Origin: Caldilineaceae bacterium
Lineage (GTDB): Bacteria; Chloroflexota; Anaerolineae; Caldilineales; Caldilineaceae
DNA: 36,295 nt
Direction of reading: 5' to 3'
NCBI GenBank assembly: GCA_018003515.1
Contig: JAGNDO010000028.1
Coordinates: 26,834 to 63,128, forward strand
The position numbers and the translations under genes are program-made. Below are positions 1 through 11,900 of the stretch, in pieces. The notes under the pieces are model-generated. The model searched no databases. It worked only from the letters and a program-made list of their open reading frames with translations, and had not been told where the DNA came from. Numbering within the stretch: position 1 is the first letter of the stretch; each line of letters begins with the position of its first letter.

Positions 1-566
1 CTGGACTGGCGCTGGCGCAGAGGCTCCGGCAGGGCATCCGGGTCGCCCGGATAGCCGATGGCCAGGGTGACCACGGGCTCGTAGCCTTCGGGGATGCCAA
101 AGGCCTCTGTGGCCTGGTCTTTGTGGAAACCGCCCATCTGCCGCATGACCAGCCCGTGGGCGGTGGCCTCCACGGTCAAGTGGGCCACAGCCTGGCCCAG
201 ATCATACAGGGCCTTGCCGTTGGGGTTGCCGTTGCGGGCCAAACGCATGGCCGCCACAGCCAAGATCAGCACGGGCGCATCCTTGGCCCAAGCTTGATTC
301 CCCTCCATCAACACCCCCACCAGCCGGGCGTGGGCCTGGGGATCGGCGGTCTTGTCCACAACGATAAAGCGCCAGGGCTGCTCGTTCATGGAGGAAGGGG
401 ACCAGCGAGCCGCTTCCATCAGGCTGCCCAGGATCTCTGGGCTGATGGGGGCGGACGCATAGGCCCAAGGACTCCACCGCTTGGCCAACAGTTCGTGGAT
501 GGGATGGGCGGTCTCGGCAGGCTTTTCGATGGGGCGGTCAAGGACTGGGGTCATGGTCAGATTCAT
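1..566 (-). CDS. Nitroreductase family protein (3' end outside window)
   Basis: FMN-dependent NAD(P)H oxidoreductase of the nitroreductase fold, likely cytoplasmic; the substrate cannot be read from the sequence. About 188 codons are visible and no stop is reached. Starting at MNLTMTPVL, the diagnostic N-terminal block RRWSP-like 'AKRWSPWAYASAPI' is followed by 'ARWSPSSMNEQPWRF', the FMN-phosphate-binding segment of the family. Further on are 'GQAVAHLTVEATAHGLVMRQMGG' (helix pair) and 'VVTLAIGYPGD', the usual C-terminal FMN-binding strand, so only the last few residues are missing. The start is chosen because GAAGGAATC lies about 8 nt upstream. It is the last visible gene of the minus-strand run and is separated from manA by about 200 nt containing a palindrome and octamer repeats. 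Confidence 0.88.
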   Translation of the reverse strand, partial: MNLTMTPVLDRPIEKPAETAHPIHELLAKRWSPWAYASAPISPEILGSLMEAARWSPSSMNEQPWRFIVVDKTADPQAHARLVGVLMEGNQAWAKDAPVLILAVAAMRLARNGNPNGKALYDLGQAVAHLTVEATAHGLVMRQMGGFHKDQATEAFGIPEGYEPVVTLAIGYPGDPDALPEPLRQRQS

Positions 567-765
567 GGAAAGATTCCTTCGTGTTTGCGATGATTGATTT
601 AATGTTGAACCAATAGTACCCATAAATTCTACGCTTTGCCCCGTCCTCGTTCCGTGACGAGCATCACAATTCACCGATCCTATTTTTTACCCGTTCGCAC
701 CAGGGGGTGCGAACTCCGCGGCTTTTCACCCCTTCACCCGCTCACCCGCTCACCCCTTCACCCAC
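567..765. other. Intergenic stretch with palindrome and octamer array
   Basis: This gap between manA and the nitroreductase holds a 9-bp-stem palindrome at 693-714 and the start of an octamer array at 725-777 that runs into the last codons of manA. I see no gene in it. A promoter for the nitroreductase could lie here (TAGAAT-like and TACTAT-like boxes occur on the minus strand near 610-640), but none has a convincing -35 partner. Confidence 0.5.
693..714. repeat. Short palindromic element GTTCGCACC-N4-GGTGCGAAC
   Basis: A perfect 9-bp inverted repeat with a 4-nt loop (GTTCGCACC AGGG GGTGCGAAC), followed by TCC. The same design, GTTCGCATC TGAG GATGCGAAC TCC, occurs at 23350-23371 inside a coding region, so this looks like one copy of a dispersed palindrome family. 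No U-run follows on either strand, so it is not an obvious terminator. Confidence 0.7.
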
Positions 766-777
766 TCACCCCTTCAC
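725..777. repeat. Octamer tandem array (YTCACCCN)
   Basis: Six full units and one partial unit of an 8-nt repeat, YTCACCCN (TTCACCCC, TTCACCCG, CTCACCCG, CTCACCCC, TTCACCCA, CTCACCCC, TTCAC). The array overlaps the last codons of manA and supplies its Lys-Gly-stop end. The complementary unit GGTGAANG forms another array at 14541-14645. Confidence 0.85.
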
Positions 778-1797
778 AGGTTCCGGCGTCACCACCCGCA
801 GCAACACGCTGTCCACGTCCGCTTGGATCTGGTATTCGCCCATTGCCGCGGGGAGCAGTACCCAGTTCACCGCGCTGAGGATGACCGGATCGCCCTCCCA
901 ATAGACCGTGGCTTTGCCGGAGAGGACGGCGAAAATTTCATAGGTCGAGCCGTCGCAGTCACCCACCAGGGCGCTCTCTTTGGGCATGGTGATGCGTTCT
1001 GTGTGGAAATAACGGCAGTGGCCGATCTGCTCGACTTTGATGTCCCCGTATTCAAGCATGTCCACCAACACCTTGGGGTGCAGAGGACCGGGTCGCACTT
1101 GATTGAAGTTCATCACGGCCAGACTCTGCTCAATATGCAGCGGGCGGGGCAAACCGTCATTGCCCATCCGGCCCCAGTCGTAGATGCGATAAGTCGTGTC
1201 GCTGTTCTGCTGGATCTCGGCCACGATGATCCCTGGCCCCAGGGCGTGGACCGAGCCGGCGGCCACGAAGAAGACATCCCCGGTCTTGGTGGGCACCCGA
1301 TGCAGCAGATCTTCGCTGCGCCCATCGGCCACGGCCTGGGCGAAGGCGTCCCGATCCACCCCCGGCTGGAAGCCGAAGATGATCTCCGCGCCCGGCTCGG
1401 CGTGGAGGACCACCCACATCTCGGTCTTGCCAAAGTCCCCCTCGTGCTTGAGCGCGTACTCGTCTTTGGGGTGGACCTGGACCGAGAGCCAGCGGTTGGC
1501 ATCCAACAGTTTGATCAACACAGGGAATTTGCCCAAATCGAGGGCGTATTGGTTATTCGCCCCCACCAACTCTACGCCTAATTCGGCTTGAACGGCGAGA
1601 AGATCTTGGCCTGCCAAGGGGCCTTTTTCCACAAAAGAAAGCCCGTTGGGATGGCCGGAGATCTCCCAAATCTCCGCCACGGTGCCGTCGGGAATGGTCT
1701 TGCCCAACACCGTCTCCAAATTGCGCCCGCCCCAAATGTAATCTTTGTAGGCCGGGACGAAGGTCAGGGGGTAGAGGAGGTGTTCGTGATCGGTCAT
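766..1797 (-). CDS. manA: Class I mannose-6-phosphate isomerase
   Basis: Zinc-dependent cupin enzyme interconverting mannose 6-phosphate and fructose 6-phosphate in the cytoplasm, linking glycolysis to mannose/GDP-mannose metabolism. The 343-residue protein is typical of the short bacterial form. The zinc site is readable: QVHP at 107-110, E126 in KTEMW and H184 in GSVHAL; the catalytic Arg is probably R204 in TYRIYD. The N-terminal 'YKDYIWGG' block is also diagnostic. Its final codons lie in an octamer repeat array, so the C-terminal PVKG tail is repeat-derived. It follows the AI-2E transporter gene after an 84-nt gap filled by a foldback repeat. Confidence 0.95.
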   Translation of the reverse strand: MTDHEHLLYPLTFVPAYKDYIWGGRNLETVLGKTIPDGTVAEIWEISGHPNGLSFVEKGPLAGQDLLAVQAELGVELVGANNQYALDLGKFPVLIKLLDANRWLSVQVHPKDEYALKHEGDFGKTEMWVVLHAEPGAEIIFGFQPGVDRDAFAQAVADGRSEDLLHRVPTKTGDVFFVAAGSVHALGPGIIVAEIQQNSDTTYRIYDWGRMGNDGLPRPLHIEQSLAVMNFNQVRPGPLHPKVLVDMLEYGDIKVEQIGHCRYFHTERITMPKESALVGDCDGSTYEIFAVLSGKATVYWEGDPVILSAVNWVLLPAAMGEYQIQADVDSVLLRVVTPEPVKG

Positions 1798-1812
1798 GGG
1801 TTGGCCTTTCTT

Positions 1813-1880
1813 ATCGAGTATCGTGTGTCGAGTATTGGATGTCGTGTACCAAAAAAAATGTTCGATACACGATACTCGAT
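1813..1880. repeat. Foldback element with 14-bp arms
   Basis: ATCGAGTATCGTGT at 1813-1826 is matched by its exact inverse complement at 1867-1880; a degenerate second copy of the left arm and an A8 run lie in the loop. It fills the gap between the transporter gene and manA. The 19-mer TCGATACACGATACTCGAT at 1862-1880 recurs at 25717-25735. Confidence 0.8.
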
Positions 1881-1881
1881 G

Positions 1882-3126
1882 TTATTTCCGTTCATAATCC
1901 GGCACGGCCCGGTTGATGGCGACCAAGAATCGCCGCCAGATGCGCCGCAGCCGGGTGCTGAATTTGGGGCCGGGGGGGGCGTCCGGCTGCTCTTCTTCGG
2001 GGAAGGGGGGAAGATCGAGCATTTTGCGCCAGGTGTAGATGCCCAAGAGTTTCAGGGTGGCGACCACGGGGGCGGCCAGGACCGCGCCCAAAATTCCGGC
2101 CAGGGATGCGCCCATGACCACGCTGATCATGACCACCAGGGGGTGCAGGTCCAGGGCGTCGCCCACAATGCGGGGGACGAGGAGGTTGTTTTCAACCTGT
2201 TGGATGACGAGCATGACGGCGATCACCACCAGGGCGAAGTTGAGGGAGGAGAGGCCAAAGCTGGGCGCATCTTGAAAGAAGGCCACCAGCACCGCGGTGC
2301 CCACGCCGATCAGGGGACCGATGACGGGGAGAAATTCCATGACGCCGGAGAGCAGACCCAGGCCCAAGGCATTGCTCACGCCCAGAAGCCCCAAGGCGAT
2401 GCTTACCACCACGCCGATGACCAGGCCCAGGATCACCTGGCCGCGCAGATAGGCGCTCCAAATGCGGCTGGTTTCTCGGGTCAGGCGCTCGGCGTCGGCC
2501 CGGTAGCCGGGCTGGTTGGCCACATCGCCGATCAGCCCGCCGTAGCGGGGGATGTCGATGGCAATGTAAATGGAGACCACAAAGATCAGAAAGCCCAGGC
2601 CGATGGCGCTGACCGTGGCCCCGGCCAACTGGGTGGCCAACCCGCCGCCCGTGCTGAAGAGGGTCTGCACCACGCCGACGGCCTGGTTGACCAGATCTTG
2701 CCAGTTCAGGTCAAAGCCGGACAGGAGGCTGGACAGGTCCAAGGTGTAGGGGCCGAGGGTGATGCTCTGCACCGGCAGTATATCGGGCAGGGTCTGCACC
2801 CATGTCACGGCCTGGGCGAACTGGCCCGGCACCACGTCGGCCAGGGTCTGCACCTGTTCCACGGCCACCACCACCAACACAATCGCCCCGCCCAGCCAGA
2901 TCAACAGCAGGCCAAAGTAGATGATCAGCACCGCAGGCCCTCGTTTGAGCCGAGTATATTGGGTGGTCAGCGCGATCAACGGGTTGAGGATATAGGCCAG
3001 CATCACCGCCAGCACCAACGGGCCGATCAGCGACTGAAAGCGCCAGATCACCAGCCCGGCCAAAAAGAGGGCCACCCCGGCCACAATTGCCTTTATGGTT
3101 GGGCTCCACTTGGGAGAGTCAGTCAT
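1882..3126 (-). CDS. AI-2E family transporter (PerM-like)
   Basis: Polytopic membrane protein of the AI-2E exporter/PerM family (414 residues). Family members have been linked to export of autoinducer-2, to Na+/H+ exchange or to unknown substrates, so the substrate here is open. The sequence shows hydrophobic segments at about 15-60 and 60-90, a central extracytoplasmic region (about 95-150), then the diagnostic C-terminal half: [14 protein letters not shown], a segment beginning [11 protein letters not shown], and [16 protein letters not shown] basic, proline-rich cytoplasmic tail ends in DYERK. It starts 23 nt after the pcrA stop and is probably co-transcribed with it. Confidence 0.9.
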   Translation of the reverse strand: MTDSPKWSPTIKAIVAGVALFLAGLVIWRFQSLIGPLVLAVMLAYILNPLIALTTQYTRLKRGPAVLIIYFGLLLIWLGGAIVLVVVAVEQVQTLADVVPGQFAQAVTWVQTLPDILPVQSITLGPYTLDLSSLLSGFDLNWQDLVNQAVGVVQTLFSTGGGLATQLAGATVSAIGLGFLIFVVSIYIAIDIPRYGGLIGDVANQPGYRADAERLTRETSRIWSAYLRGQVILGLVIGVVVSIALGLLGVSNALGLGLLSGVMEFLPVIGPLIGVGTAVLVAFFQDAPSFGLSSLNFALVVIAVMLVIQQVENNLLVPRIVGDALDLHPLVVMISVVMGASLAGILGAVLAAPVVATLKLLGIYTWRKMLDLPPFPEEEQPDAPPGPKFSTRLRRIWRRFLVAINRAVPDYERK

Positions 3127-3149
3127 ATCAATGGGTTTCCTGTGGACTT

Positions 3150-5636
<2,487 letters not shown>

Positions 5637-5759
5637 GATTGAAGATTGGAAGATTGAAGATTTGATTGGTGGACGAAATTTGGGGCTTGAGAGGCTGAAC
5701 AGTTGTCAACCACACCCCTTTTGCCTTTTGCCTTTTGCACTTTGCCTTTTGCCTTTCTG
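5637..5759. repeat. Short tandem repeats between rsgA and pcrA
   Basis: The gap contains GAAGATT-type units at about 5640-5662 and a 7-nt array of TTTTGCC units at about 5719-5757. No gene or clear hairpin is visible. It is another member of the low-complexity intergenic arrays found throughout the window. Confidence 0.7.
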
Positions 5760-6752
5760 TTATTCTTCCCCGTGCAGCAGCCGCAAATAACTCGCATACC
5801 GCTCCGGGTGGATGCGGCCATCGGCCACCGCGGCGACCATGGCGCAGTCTGGCTCGTGGTCGTGGGTGCAGTTGGGGAAGCGGCAGTCGTTGACAAAAGG
5901 CTCCATGTCCAAGAAAAAGAAGGCCAGATCCGCCTTGTCGATGTCAAAGAGACCCAGTTCCCGGATGCCCGGCGTGTCGGCGATGTAGCTGTCCGTGCCA
6001 AAGGGCAGGGGGATCAGCACGGAGCTGCGCGTGGTGTGGCGGCCTTTGCCCTCAAAATCCCGCAGATCCCCGACCTGCAAATCCAGCCCCGGATCCAACT
6101 GGTTGATCAAGCTGCTCTTGCCCACCCCCGACGGCCCGGTCACAACGGTGATCTTGTCCGCCAAGAGGTCGTGGAGTTCGTCGATGCCCTCACCGGTCTC
6201 GGCACTGGCGTAGATCACATGGTAGCCGATGGCCACGTAGAGACTAAACAGGGCTTGGGCGGCCTCCATGCCCAGCAGGTCGATCTTGTTGACACACACA
6301 AAGGCGGGCAGGTCGTTGGCCTCGGCGATCACCAGAAAACGGTCCAACATGCGCAGATGGGGTTCCGGGTCTGTGGCCGCAAAGACCACCAAGACCTGGT
6401 CCGGGTTGGCCAAAATCACATCCTCGGCGGGCCGCCGTTCGCCCGGCTGTTGACGACTCAATACCGAGTGGCGCTCTTCCACGCTCTCGATCTGCCCCTT
6501 TTTGCCCCCCGACGGCAAGATCTGCACCCGATCCCCCACGGCCACCAGGGTGTCCCGGTTCTTCTCCTGGCGCAGACGGCCCCGCACCTGGCATAGGCGC
6601 ACGTCGTCCCCGGTGCGCACATCAAAATGATGCCCCCGGGCGCGGATCACGATCCCGGGGATCAATCCCTCCGAGGCCCGTTTGGGCTTGGCTTTACGCC
6701 GCCGTTCGTCCGTCGGTTCTTCGTCCAGGTGGTCCCAATAGCTATCAACCAA
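5760..6752 (-). CDS. rsgA: Ribosome small-subunit-dependent GTPase A
   Basis: Circularly permuted GTPase that acts in late 30S ribosome maturation. In this 330-residue protein the G motifs come in the permuted order: NKID (G4) at 155-158, SAETG (G5-like) near 183-187, GPSGVGKSS (G1) at 206-214, and DTPG (G3) at 259-262. An N-terminal OB-fold region covers about 30-95. The C-terminal zinc knuckle is intact: C290, C295, H297 and C303. The start [12 protein letters not shown] lies 4 nt after the maf stop, implying co-transcription and probable translational coupling. Confidence 0.96.
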   Translation of the reverse strand: MVDSYWDHLDEEPTDERRRKAKPKRASEGLIPGIVIRARGHHFDVRTGDDVRLCQVRGRLRQEKNRDTLVAVGDRVQILPSGGKKGQIESVEERHSVLSRQQPGERRPAEDVILANPDQVLVVFAATDPEPHLRMLDRFLVIAEANDLPAFVCVNKIDLLGMEAAQALFSLYVAIGYHVIYASAETGEGIDELHDLLADKITVVTGPSGVGKSSLINQLDPGLDLQVGDLRDFEGKGRHTTRSSVLIPLPFGTDSYIADTPGIRELGLFDIDKADLAFFFLDMEPFVNDCRFPNCTHDHEPDCAMVAAVADGRIHPERYASYLRLLHGEE

Positions 6753-6756
6753 TCAA

Positions 6757-7428
6757 CTATTCTCCTTGGCAACAGGGCGCGCCGGTCAAGCTGGCGCAGA
6801 TGGGGGCGAGGTCAATATTCAGGGGGACGCCGAAGTCGGCCAGCAGGTCCCGCAGATCGGCCAGGGGCATGCCCATGACCCCGGCGGCGCAGCCGATGAG
6901 CCGTTCCACGGGCGCGAACTCTCGGTGTTGGATGGCGTAGCCCCCGGCCTTATCCACGGCATCCCCCGTGGCGATGTAGGCCGCTATTTCTCGGTCGGTG
7001 TAGGGGCGCATGTGGACCGTGGTGGTGTTGAGCCGCCCCACTTCCCGGCCATTTGCCGTGGCCAGCAGGTGGATGGCCGTGTGGACTTGGTGGGGCCGGG
7101 TGCGCAGGATGGTGAGCATGTTGACCGCATCATCCGCGCTGACGGGCTTGCCCAGTTCGATGTCACCCAGGGCCACGGTGGTGTCAGCGGCCAGGATCAG
7201 GGCCGGGCCGGCGTCCGCGGGCAGACGGTCGGCGATGGCGTGGGCCTTGGCCTGGGCCAGCCGTTCCACCATCTGCGCCGGGGACTCGTCGGCCAGTCGG
7301 CTCTCGTCCAGATCCGCCGTGCGGACTTGGAAATCCAGCCCCAAGGCGCGCAAAAATTCCTGGCGGCGGGGGCTTTGGGAGGCCAAGATCAGGGTCGGGG
7401 TGATAGGGTCGTTCTGTGATGGTTGCAT
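6757..7428 (-). CDS. maf: Maf-type nucleoside triphosphate pyrophosphatase
   Basis: House-cleaning enzyme hydrolysing non-canonical or modified NTPs to NMP and pyrophosphate. Starting at MQPSQNDPITP it is 223 residues; the N-terminal substrate/phosphate motif SQSPRR is at 17-22, followed by ILAADTTVAL (catalytic Asp region) and a block with a segment reading DAVDKAGGYAIQ, the family signature. The start at 7428 is preferred because GGAG precedes it; upstream in-frame ATGs at 7437 and 7464 give 226 or 235 residues with no better ribosome site. It is the promoter-proximal gene of the maf-rsgA-pcrA run. Confidence 0.9.
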   Translation of the reverse strand: MQPSQNDPITPTLILASQSPRRQEFLRALGLDFQVRTADLDESRLADESPAQMVERLAQAKAHAIADRLPADAGPALILAADTTVALGDIELGKPVSADDAVNMLTILRTRPHQVHTAIHLLATANGREVGRLNTTTVHMRPYTDREIAAYIATGDAVDKAGGYAIQHREFAPVERLIGCAAGVMGMPLADLRDLLADFGVPLNIDLAPICASLTGAPCCQGE

Positions 7429-7479
7429 AGACTCCATTGTACGGGAGTCGGCATGGGGGCACAAATCACAGGTTGGGCG

Positions 7480-8967
7480 CTATCGTTGCAGGTTGGGCAG
7501 GTAGATGCTGTGCTGGGATTGTTCGACCGCAATGTCCAATGCCCAACTGTCCAGAACACCGGCGGGGCCGCCGCACAGTTCAACTTCCCAGGAATTCAAG
7601 GTGCCCTGTTCGTCAATGTCGTCGTCATGCACAAGCAGATCCCATTGGCCAGCCCAAGATCCCCCATCAAAAACGACCAGGGGAGAAGATGGGCGGTACG
7701 ATCCCGTGAAGGGTGCGGTGCCTTCGCTAATTGACAGAGCGGCATCGTCATCCAGCCGGGTGTTGGTAAAGCTATCGCCATCGCCGCCTACTTGATTGAA
7801 AAGGACGACGGACGCCGATTTTGAGGGATTTTTCAGGGTCGCTATCAAATCGCCCACACGGCCGTGGGTGATGTCCAGGGTCACGTTGACATCGGTGATC
7901 AACCAAGCTTTCGGGAAAAAGGGGTGGACGACCACGCCATTCGGGTCGTTGTCCGGGATAGACAGAGCGGGCGTGTCTGACGTCGTCTCACAGAATGGCT
8001 GGTAAACCGTCCCATTGTTCTGGATTTCTAACAGCCAGTTGCCGTTGGGATCTTCCCCATTCAGTTGGGCCAAGGCTTCGGCGGGCTTAATTGCTTTGGT
8101 CACGTAAGAGGGCGTGACGGTTGCATCTCCAAAATTGTAGGCGCTCTCATCATCGAGAACAAAGTCTGGCATTGGATCCCGGACGAGGGTGCCGTCCAGG
8201 TCAACTTCGTGGGTGCCGAACAGATTGCTATTCTGATTGGCGAACAGCTTGATCCTTGTCCCCGCGGGGGAGATGAGAAACACTGAGATCCCATTGGGCA
8301 CCACATTTTTGATCATCATACCGACGTTGACATCAGCAATGCTCTTGCCTGCGCCAAAGTTTACCGAGATGGTTGAAGTGATAACGCTGTGCGGGGGGAT
8401 GGGCACATCCGGCACATGAAGGCCAGGATACTCTGTGCTGGGGTAGGGCGGATAGAAGACCCTGGCCTCCCGATCCGGCGGGAGATTTTTGATCGTGCAG
8501 GGTTGCACGATGGCCCAAAATTGGCTGGCCACGCCAATGTTTTGGCCTGCGTTGTAGATCTGTGGCGAGACAATTCGAATGCGCCAGCCTGGCATGATCG
8601 TTGGATCATTCGCACCATTGGGCCAAGGGACGGTAAAGCTACCCGTGTGGGAGAGCATGATAGATGCCCCGGATTGGCCATCTTGGATCGTGACATTGGA
8701 TGGGCCATTGAGCGGGAAGCTGGCCCCGTCCAAAATAGACTCACTTCTATAGTCCACACGGGAAAACGACGCTTTGGGCGTGGAGGGTGCGTTTGGCACA
8801 TACAGACCGACATCGAATCGCAAGCCGTCGGTACACGCCAAAATGCTGTAATAGGTATCCTGTTGGCCGCCCAGAACATATGGACGAGCCTGCACAAATT
8901 CCACAGCCTGGACGACCAAGGCCACAGCCAGCACGACAATGATCAAATTCTTGATGGTTTTTCGCAT
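7480..8967 (-). CDS. Secreted protein with two proprotein-convertase P-domains
   Basis: Predicted exported protein of 495 residues. MRKTIKNL plus a hydrophobic stretch (about 9-25) and a VQA/R junction form a signal peptide. Two P-domain-like beta-sandwiches follow: a first at about 175-310 (VPIPPHSVITSTISV, then a stretch with VFLISPAGTRIKL) and a canonical second at about 330-455 (LITDVNVTLDITHGRVGDLI, WDLLVHDDDIDEQGTLNSW). P-domains normally accompany subtilisin-like proteases, but no protease domain is present. The C-terminus SIYLPNLQR resembles the YLPL-type tails common in exported Chloroflexota proteins (inference). The start is set by a strong GGAGG 4 nt upstream; an upstream ATG at 8985 abuts the CHAT stop codon, so translation is probably coupled. 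Confidence 0.8.
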   Translation of the reverse strand: MRKTIKNLIIVVLAVALVVQAVEFVQARPYVLGGQQDTYYSILACTDGLRFDVGLYVPNAPSTPKASFSRVDYRSESILDGASFPLNGPSNVTIQDGQSGASIMLSHTGSFTVPWPNGANDPTIMPGWRIRIVSPQIYNAGQNIGVASQFWAIVQPCTIKNLPPDREARVFYPPYPSTEYPGLHVPDVPIPPHSVITSTISVNFGAGKSIADVNVGMMIKNVVPNGISVFLISPAGTRIKLFANQNSNLFGTHEVDLDGTLVRDPMPDFVLDDESAYNFGDATVTPSYVTKAIKPAEALAQLNGEDPNGNWLLEIQNNGTVYQPFCETTSDTPALSIPDNDPNGVVVHPFFPKAWLITDVNVTLDITHGRVGDLIATLKNPSKSASVVLFNQVGGDGDSFTNTRLDDDAALSISEGTAPFTGSYRPSSPLVVFDGGSWAGQWDLLVHDDDIDEQGTLNSWEVELCGGPAGVLDSWALDIAVEQSQHSIYLPNLQR

Positions 8968-8985
8968 GGTACCTCCAGTGAACAT

Positions 8986-11900
8986 TTATTCATCCAACCC
9001 CATTTTAGCCTGCGTGCGGGCCAGTTCTTGGGGATAGTCCTCCCCCAAAACAGTCACACTTTCGGCAAAGGCGGTCACGGCCGCCTGGGGTTGATGGTTG
9101 ACCCGATATGCTTCGCCCAGGATGCGCAGGGTAATGCCCAACTCCAATGCTTCGCCGGTCTCCCGGCAGAGGGCGACGGCCTGGGTTGCCTCTGCCAACG
9201 CTGCCTGAAAGTCGCCCTGGGCCAGGTAGATCTGCGCCCAGCCCTGGCGGATAACGGGGAAGACGAGCTGATTCCCAAGGGCGGTTGCCAAGGTTTCTGC
9301 TTCGGTCAAATAGTCCCCGGCGGTCGTCCATGCTTCTTGGCGGATCATCAGCTCGGCCAGATTGGTCAAGCCGATGGACTCGAAAACACTTTGGCCGGTT
9401 TTACGGGCCAGGGCCAGCCCCCGTTCCAAATGGCCCTGTACCTCGGCATAGCTCTCTGGGTCTCCGTCAAGACCCACGGATCCCAGGTTGATTTCCACCG
9501 CCGCCAATAACTTTTCGCTACCGATCTGCTGCGCCAAGGCCAGGGCTTGGTGAAGCTCGGCCAGAGCGCCATCCCCGTCACCGGCCATGTTGCGATAGGC
9601 TCCCAGGGTGCTGAGGATCTCCGCGGTCTTGAAGTGGTCGTGGAGTCGGCGGCTGATGGCCAGGGCCTCCTGGGTGAGGGCAATGCCTCGCGCCATCTCT
9701 CCCTGGCCTTGCGCCGCCGCCACGCCCAAGTTTTCCAAAGCCGTGGCCCGCAGTTGGGACGGCCCGGCGGACAGCAGATCCAGCCCGGCTTGCAGGTTTT
9801 CGGCGGCTTCATCAAAACTGCCCAGCCACATGTGGATGGTGCCGATGGCGATGCGCAGGGCGGCTTCCTGTTCAGGGTCGGCTCCGGCGTTGAGGTCCAG
9901 CCCCTGTTGCAGCCAATCCAAAGCGGCTTCGGGGTCAGCCTGTTGCAACAGTTCGCCCAGTCCCCGCAAGGCCCGCACTCGTTGGGATGGGGTGGGGGTT
10001 TGGGCCAGCACGTCCTCGAAAAAGCCTTGGCCTGCCTCGGTTTCGCCCCAAAATCCGTGGAGTTTACCTTGGGCCAGCTTCACCTCCAGCCACAGATCCG
10101 GTTCGAGTTGTCGGGTCTCGAACTGGGCCAGGAGATCCCCCAGGGGCTGGCTGTGGCCTAAGTTGATCTGCTGCCAAACGTCCGCTGTGGCGAGTTTGGC
10201 GGCCTCTTCCGGCTGCCCGGCGTGGAAGTAGTGGCGGGCGGCCCGCAGGTCGTCGGCCTCTTCGTGGTGATACCATTCGGCGGCCCTAGCGTGCATGGCC
10301 CGACGCTCCCGGCGACTAAGTAGGTCGTAGTAGAAAGCCTGCACGATGGCGTGCTGGGCATAGGTGCGGTCCGGGTGGGCGTCATCCTCTCGCAGGAGGA
10401 AGCGGTTGGTGAGGAGGGTGAGGGTGCGGCGCACGTTCTGGCCGTCCAGCACATCCTCGATGGCGTCCCGGCTGCCGGGGTGGCCCAGAAGGACGGCAAT
10501 CCCGCTCATGACCAGCTTTTCGTCTTCGGCCAGATCCCGGTCCACCTGATCCAGCAGGAAGCGCTCCACATCCGCGGAGGCGGCCAGGCGGTCGATGATG
10601 CGGTCCGGCTCTGGGCTGTCCCGCAGGGCGTCCCCGGCCAGGGTGAGGAGTTCGGCGTTGCCGGCGGTGCGGTCATAGAGTTTGGCAAAGTGGGCGGCGT
10701 CCAAGGTCACGTCCCGCTGGGCCAGGAGGAGGCGGCTGTCCGCCACGGAGAGACCGGTCAGGGGTTTGTGCCGGGTGACTTTCACAAAGTCGGGGATGCG
10801 CCCGGAGACGATGAGCAACCGCACCTCCCCGGCCAGGACCTGGGCGCGCAGGCGGTCGGCCAGGGCGTCCCAGAGGCGGTCGCCCTCCACATGGTGAAAG
10901 TCGTCCAGACAGAGCAGGTAGCCCTGGCCTTTGATGGACTGGAAAATGTAGTCCAGCAACACGTCCGTGGGGGGCAGTTGGCCCCCGGCCAGGACCAGCC
11001 CTTGGAGCATCTCCCACACCTCCGGGCGTCCATGCCAGGCCAGGAACCCGGCCAATTTCCAGACAATGGCCTCCACCTTTTCGTCGGGGCGGAAGGTGTG
11101 CCAGAAAATCCGGCCCGGTTCTTTTGGCCCATTGGGGGGTGCGGGGCGAGAGGGGGCAGCCCATTCGGCCACCACGCGGGCGGCCACTGCGCTCTTTCCC
11201 ACCCCTGGCATACCGGCGATGACGGCAATGCCCTGCTCGGTCAACATTTGGCCGTATTCAGCAATTTCTAGCGTGCGGCCCACGAAGTTGGGGAAGTCGG
11301 GCGGCGTGGCCGGGGGGGGCGGCGGGGGGATGGGGGACGGGGCGGACAGTTCCGGCGTTTCCAGCTCGAAGAGAATGCCGTCTTTGGCGCGCAGATAGAG
11401 GACCGGGGTGGCCCAGTCCGCGCTCTCCCGGCCCACCTCCACATAGATGGCCCGGCGGGCGGCGGAGACGGCTTCGTCCACGGGCAGACCGGCGGCCAGA
11501 CTGCGGTAAAATTCTCGGGCGAAGAGGGTGGCGGTGACATCGGCCACGGCGTATTGCATGGCGACGACGGCGGAGATGCGGCGTTGGAGCAGGCTGGGGG
11601 CCAGGCCGTTGAGGGACTTGCTGCCCACCACCGTGGCCGACTGGCAGGCATTGAGGACCACCAACCGGGTCTCCGTGCCGTGGGCGAAGATCTCCCGGAA
11701 GGCTCGGTCGTCCACCAGGGCAGGCTGACCGGTCTCGTCTTCCAGCACGGTGAAGCCCTGGGTGCCGTCGTTGATGCCGTGGCCGATGAAGTGGAAAATG
11801 TGGGGATCGAAGCTGCGCAGGGCGTCGGCCAGGGCGGCGGGGGTGGCATGTTCCACCACGTGCAGGACCATGCTGGCCGGTTCTTTTTGACGCTCGATGG

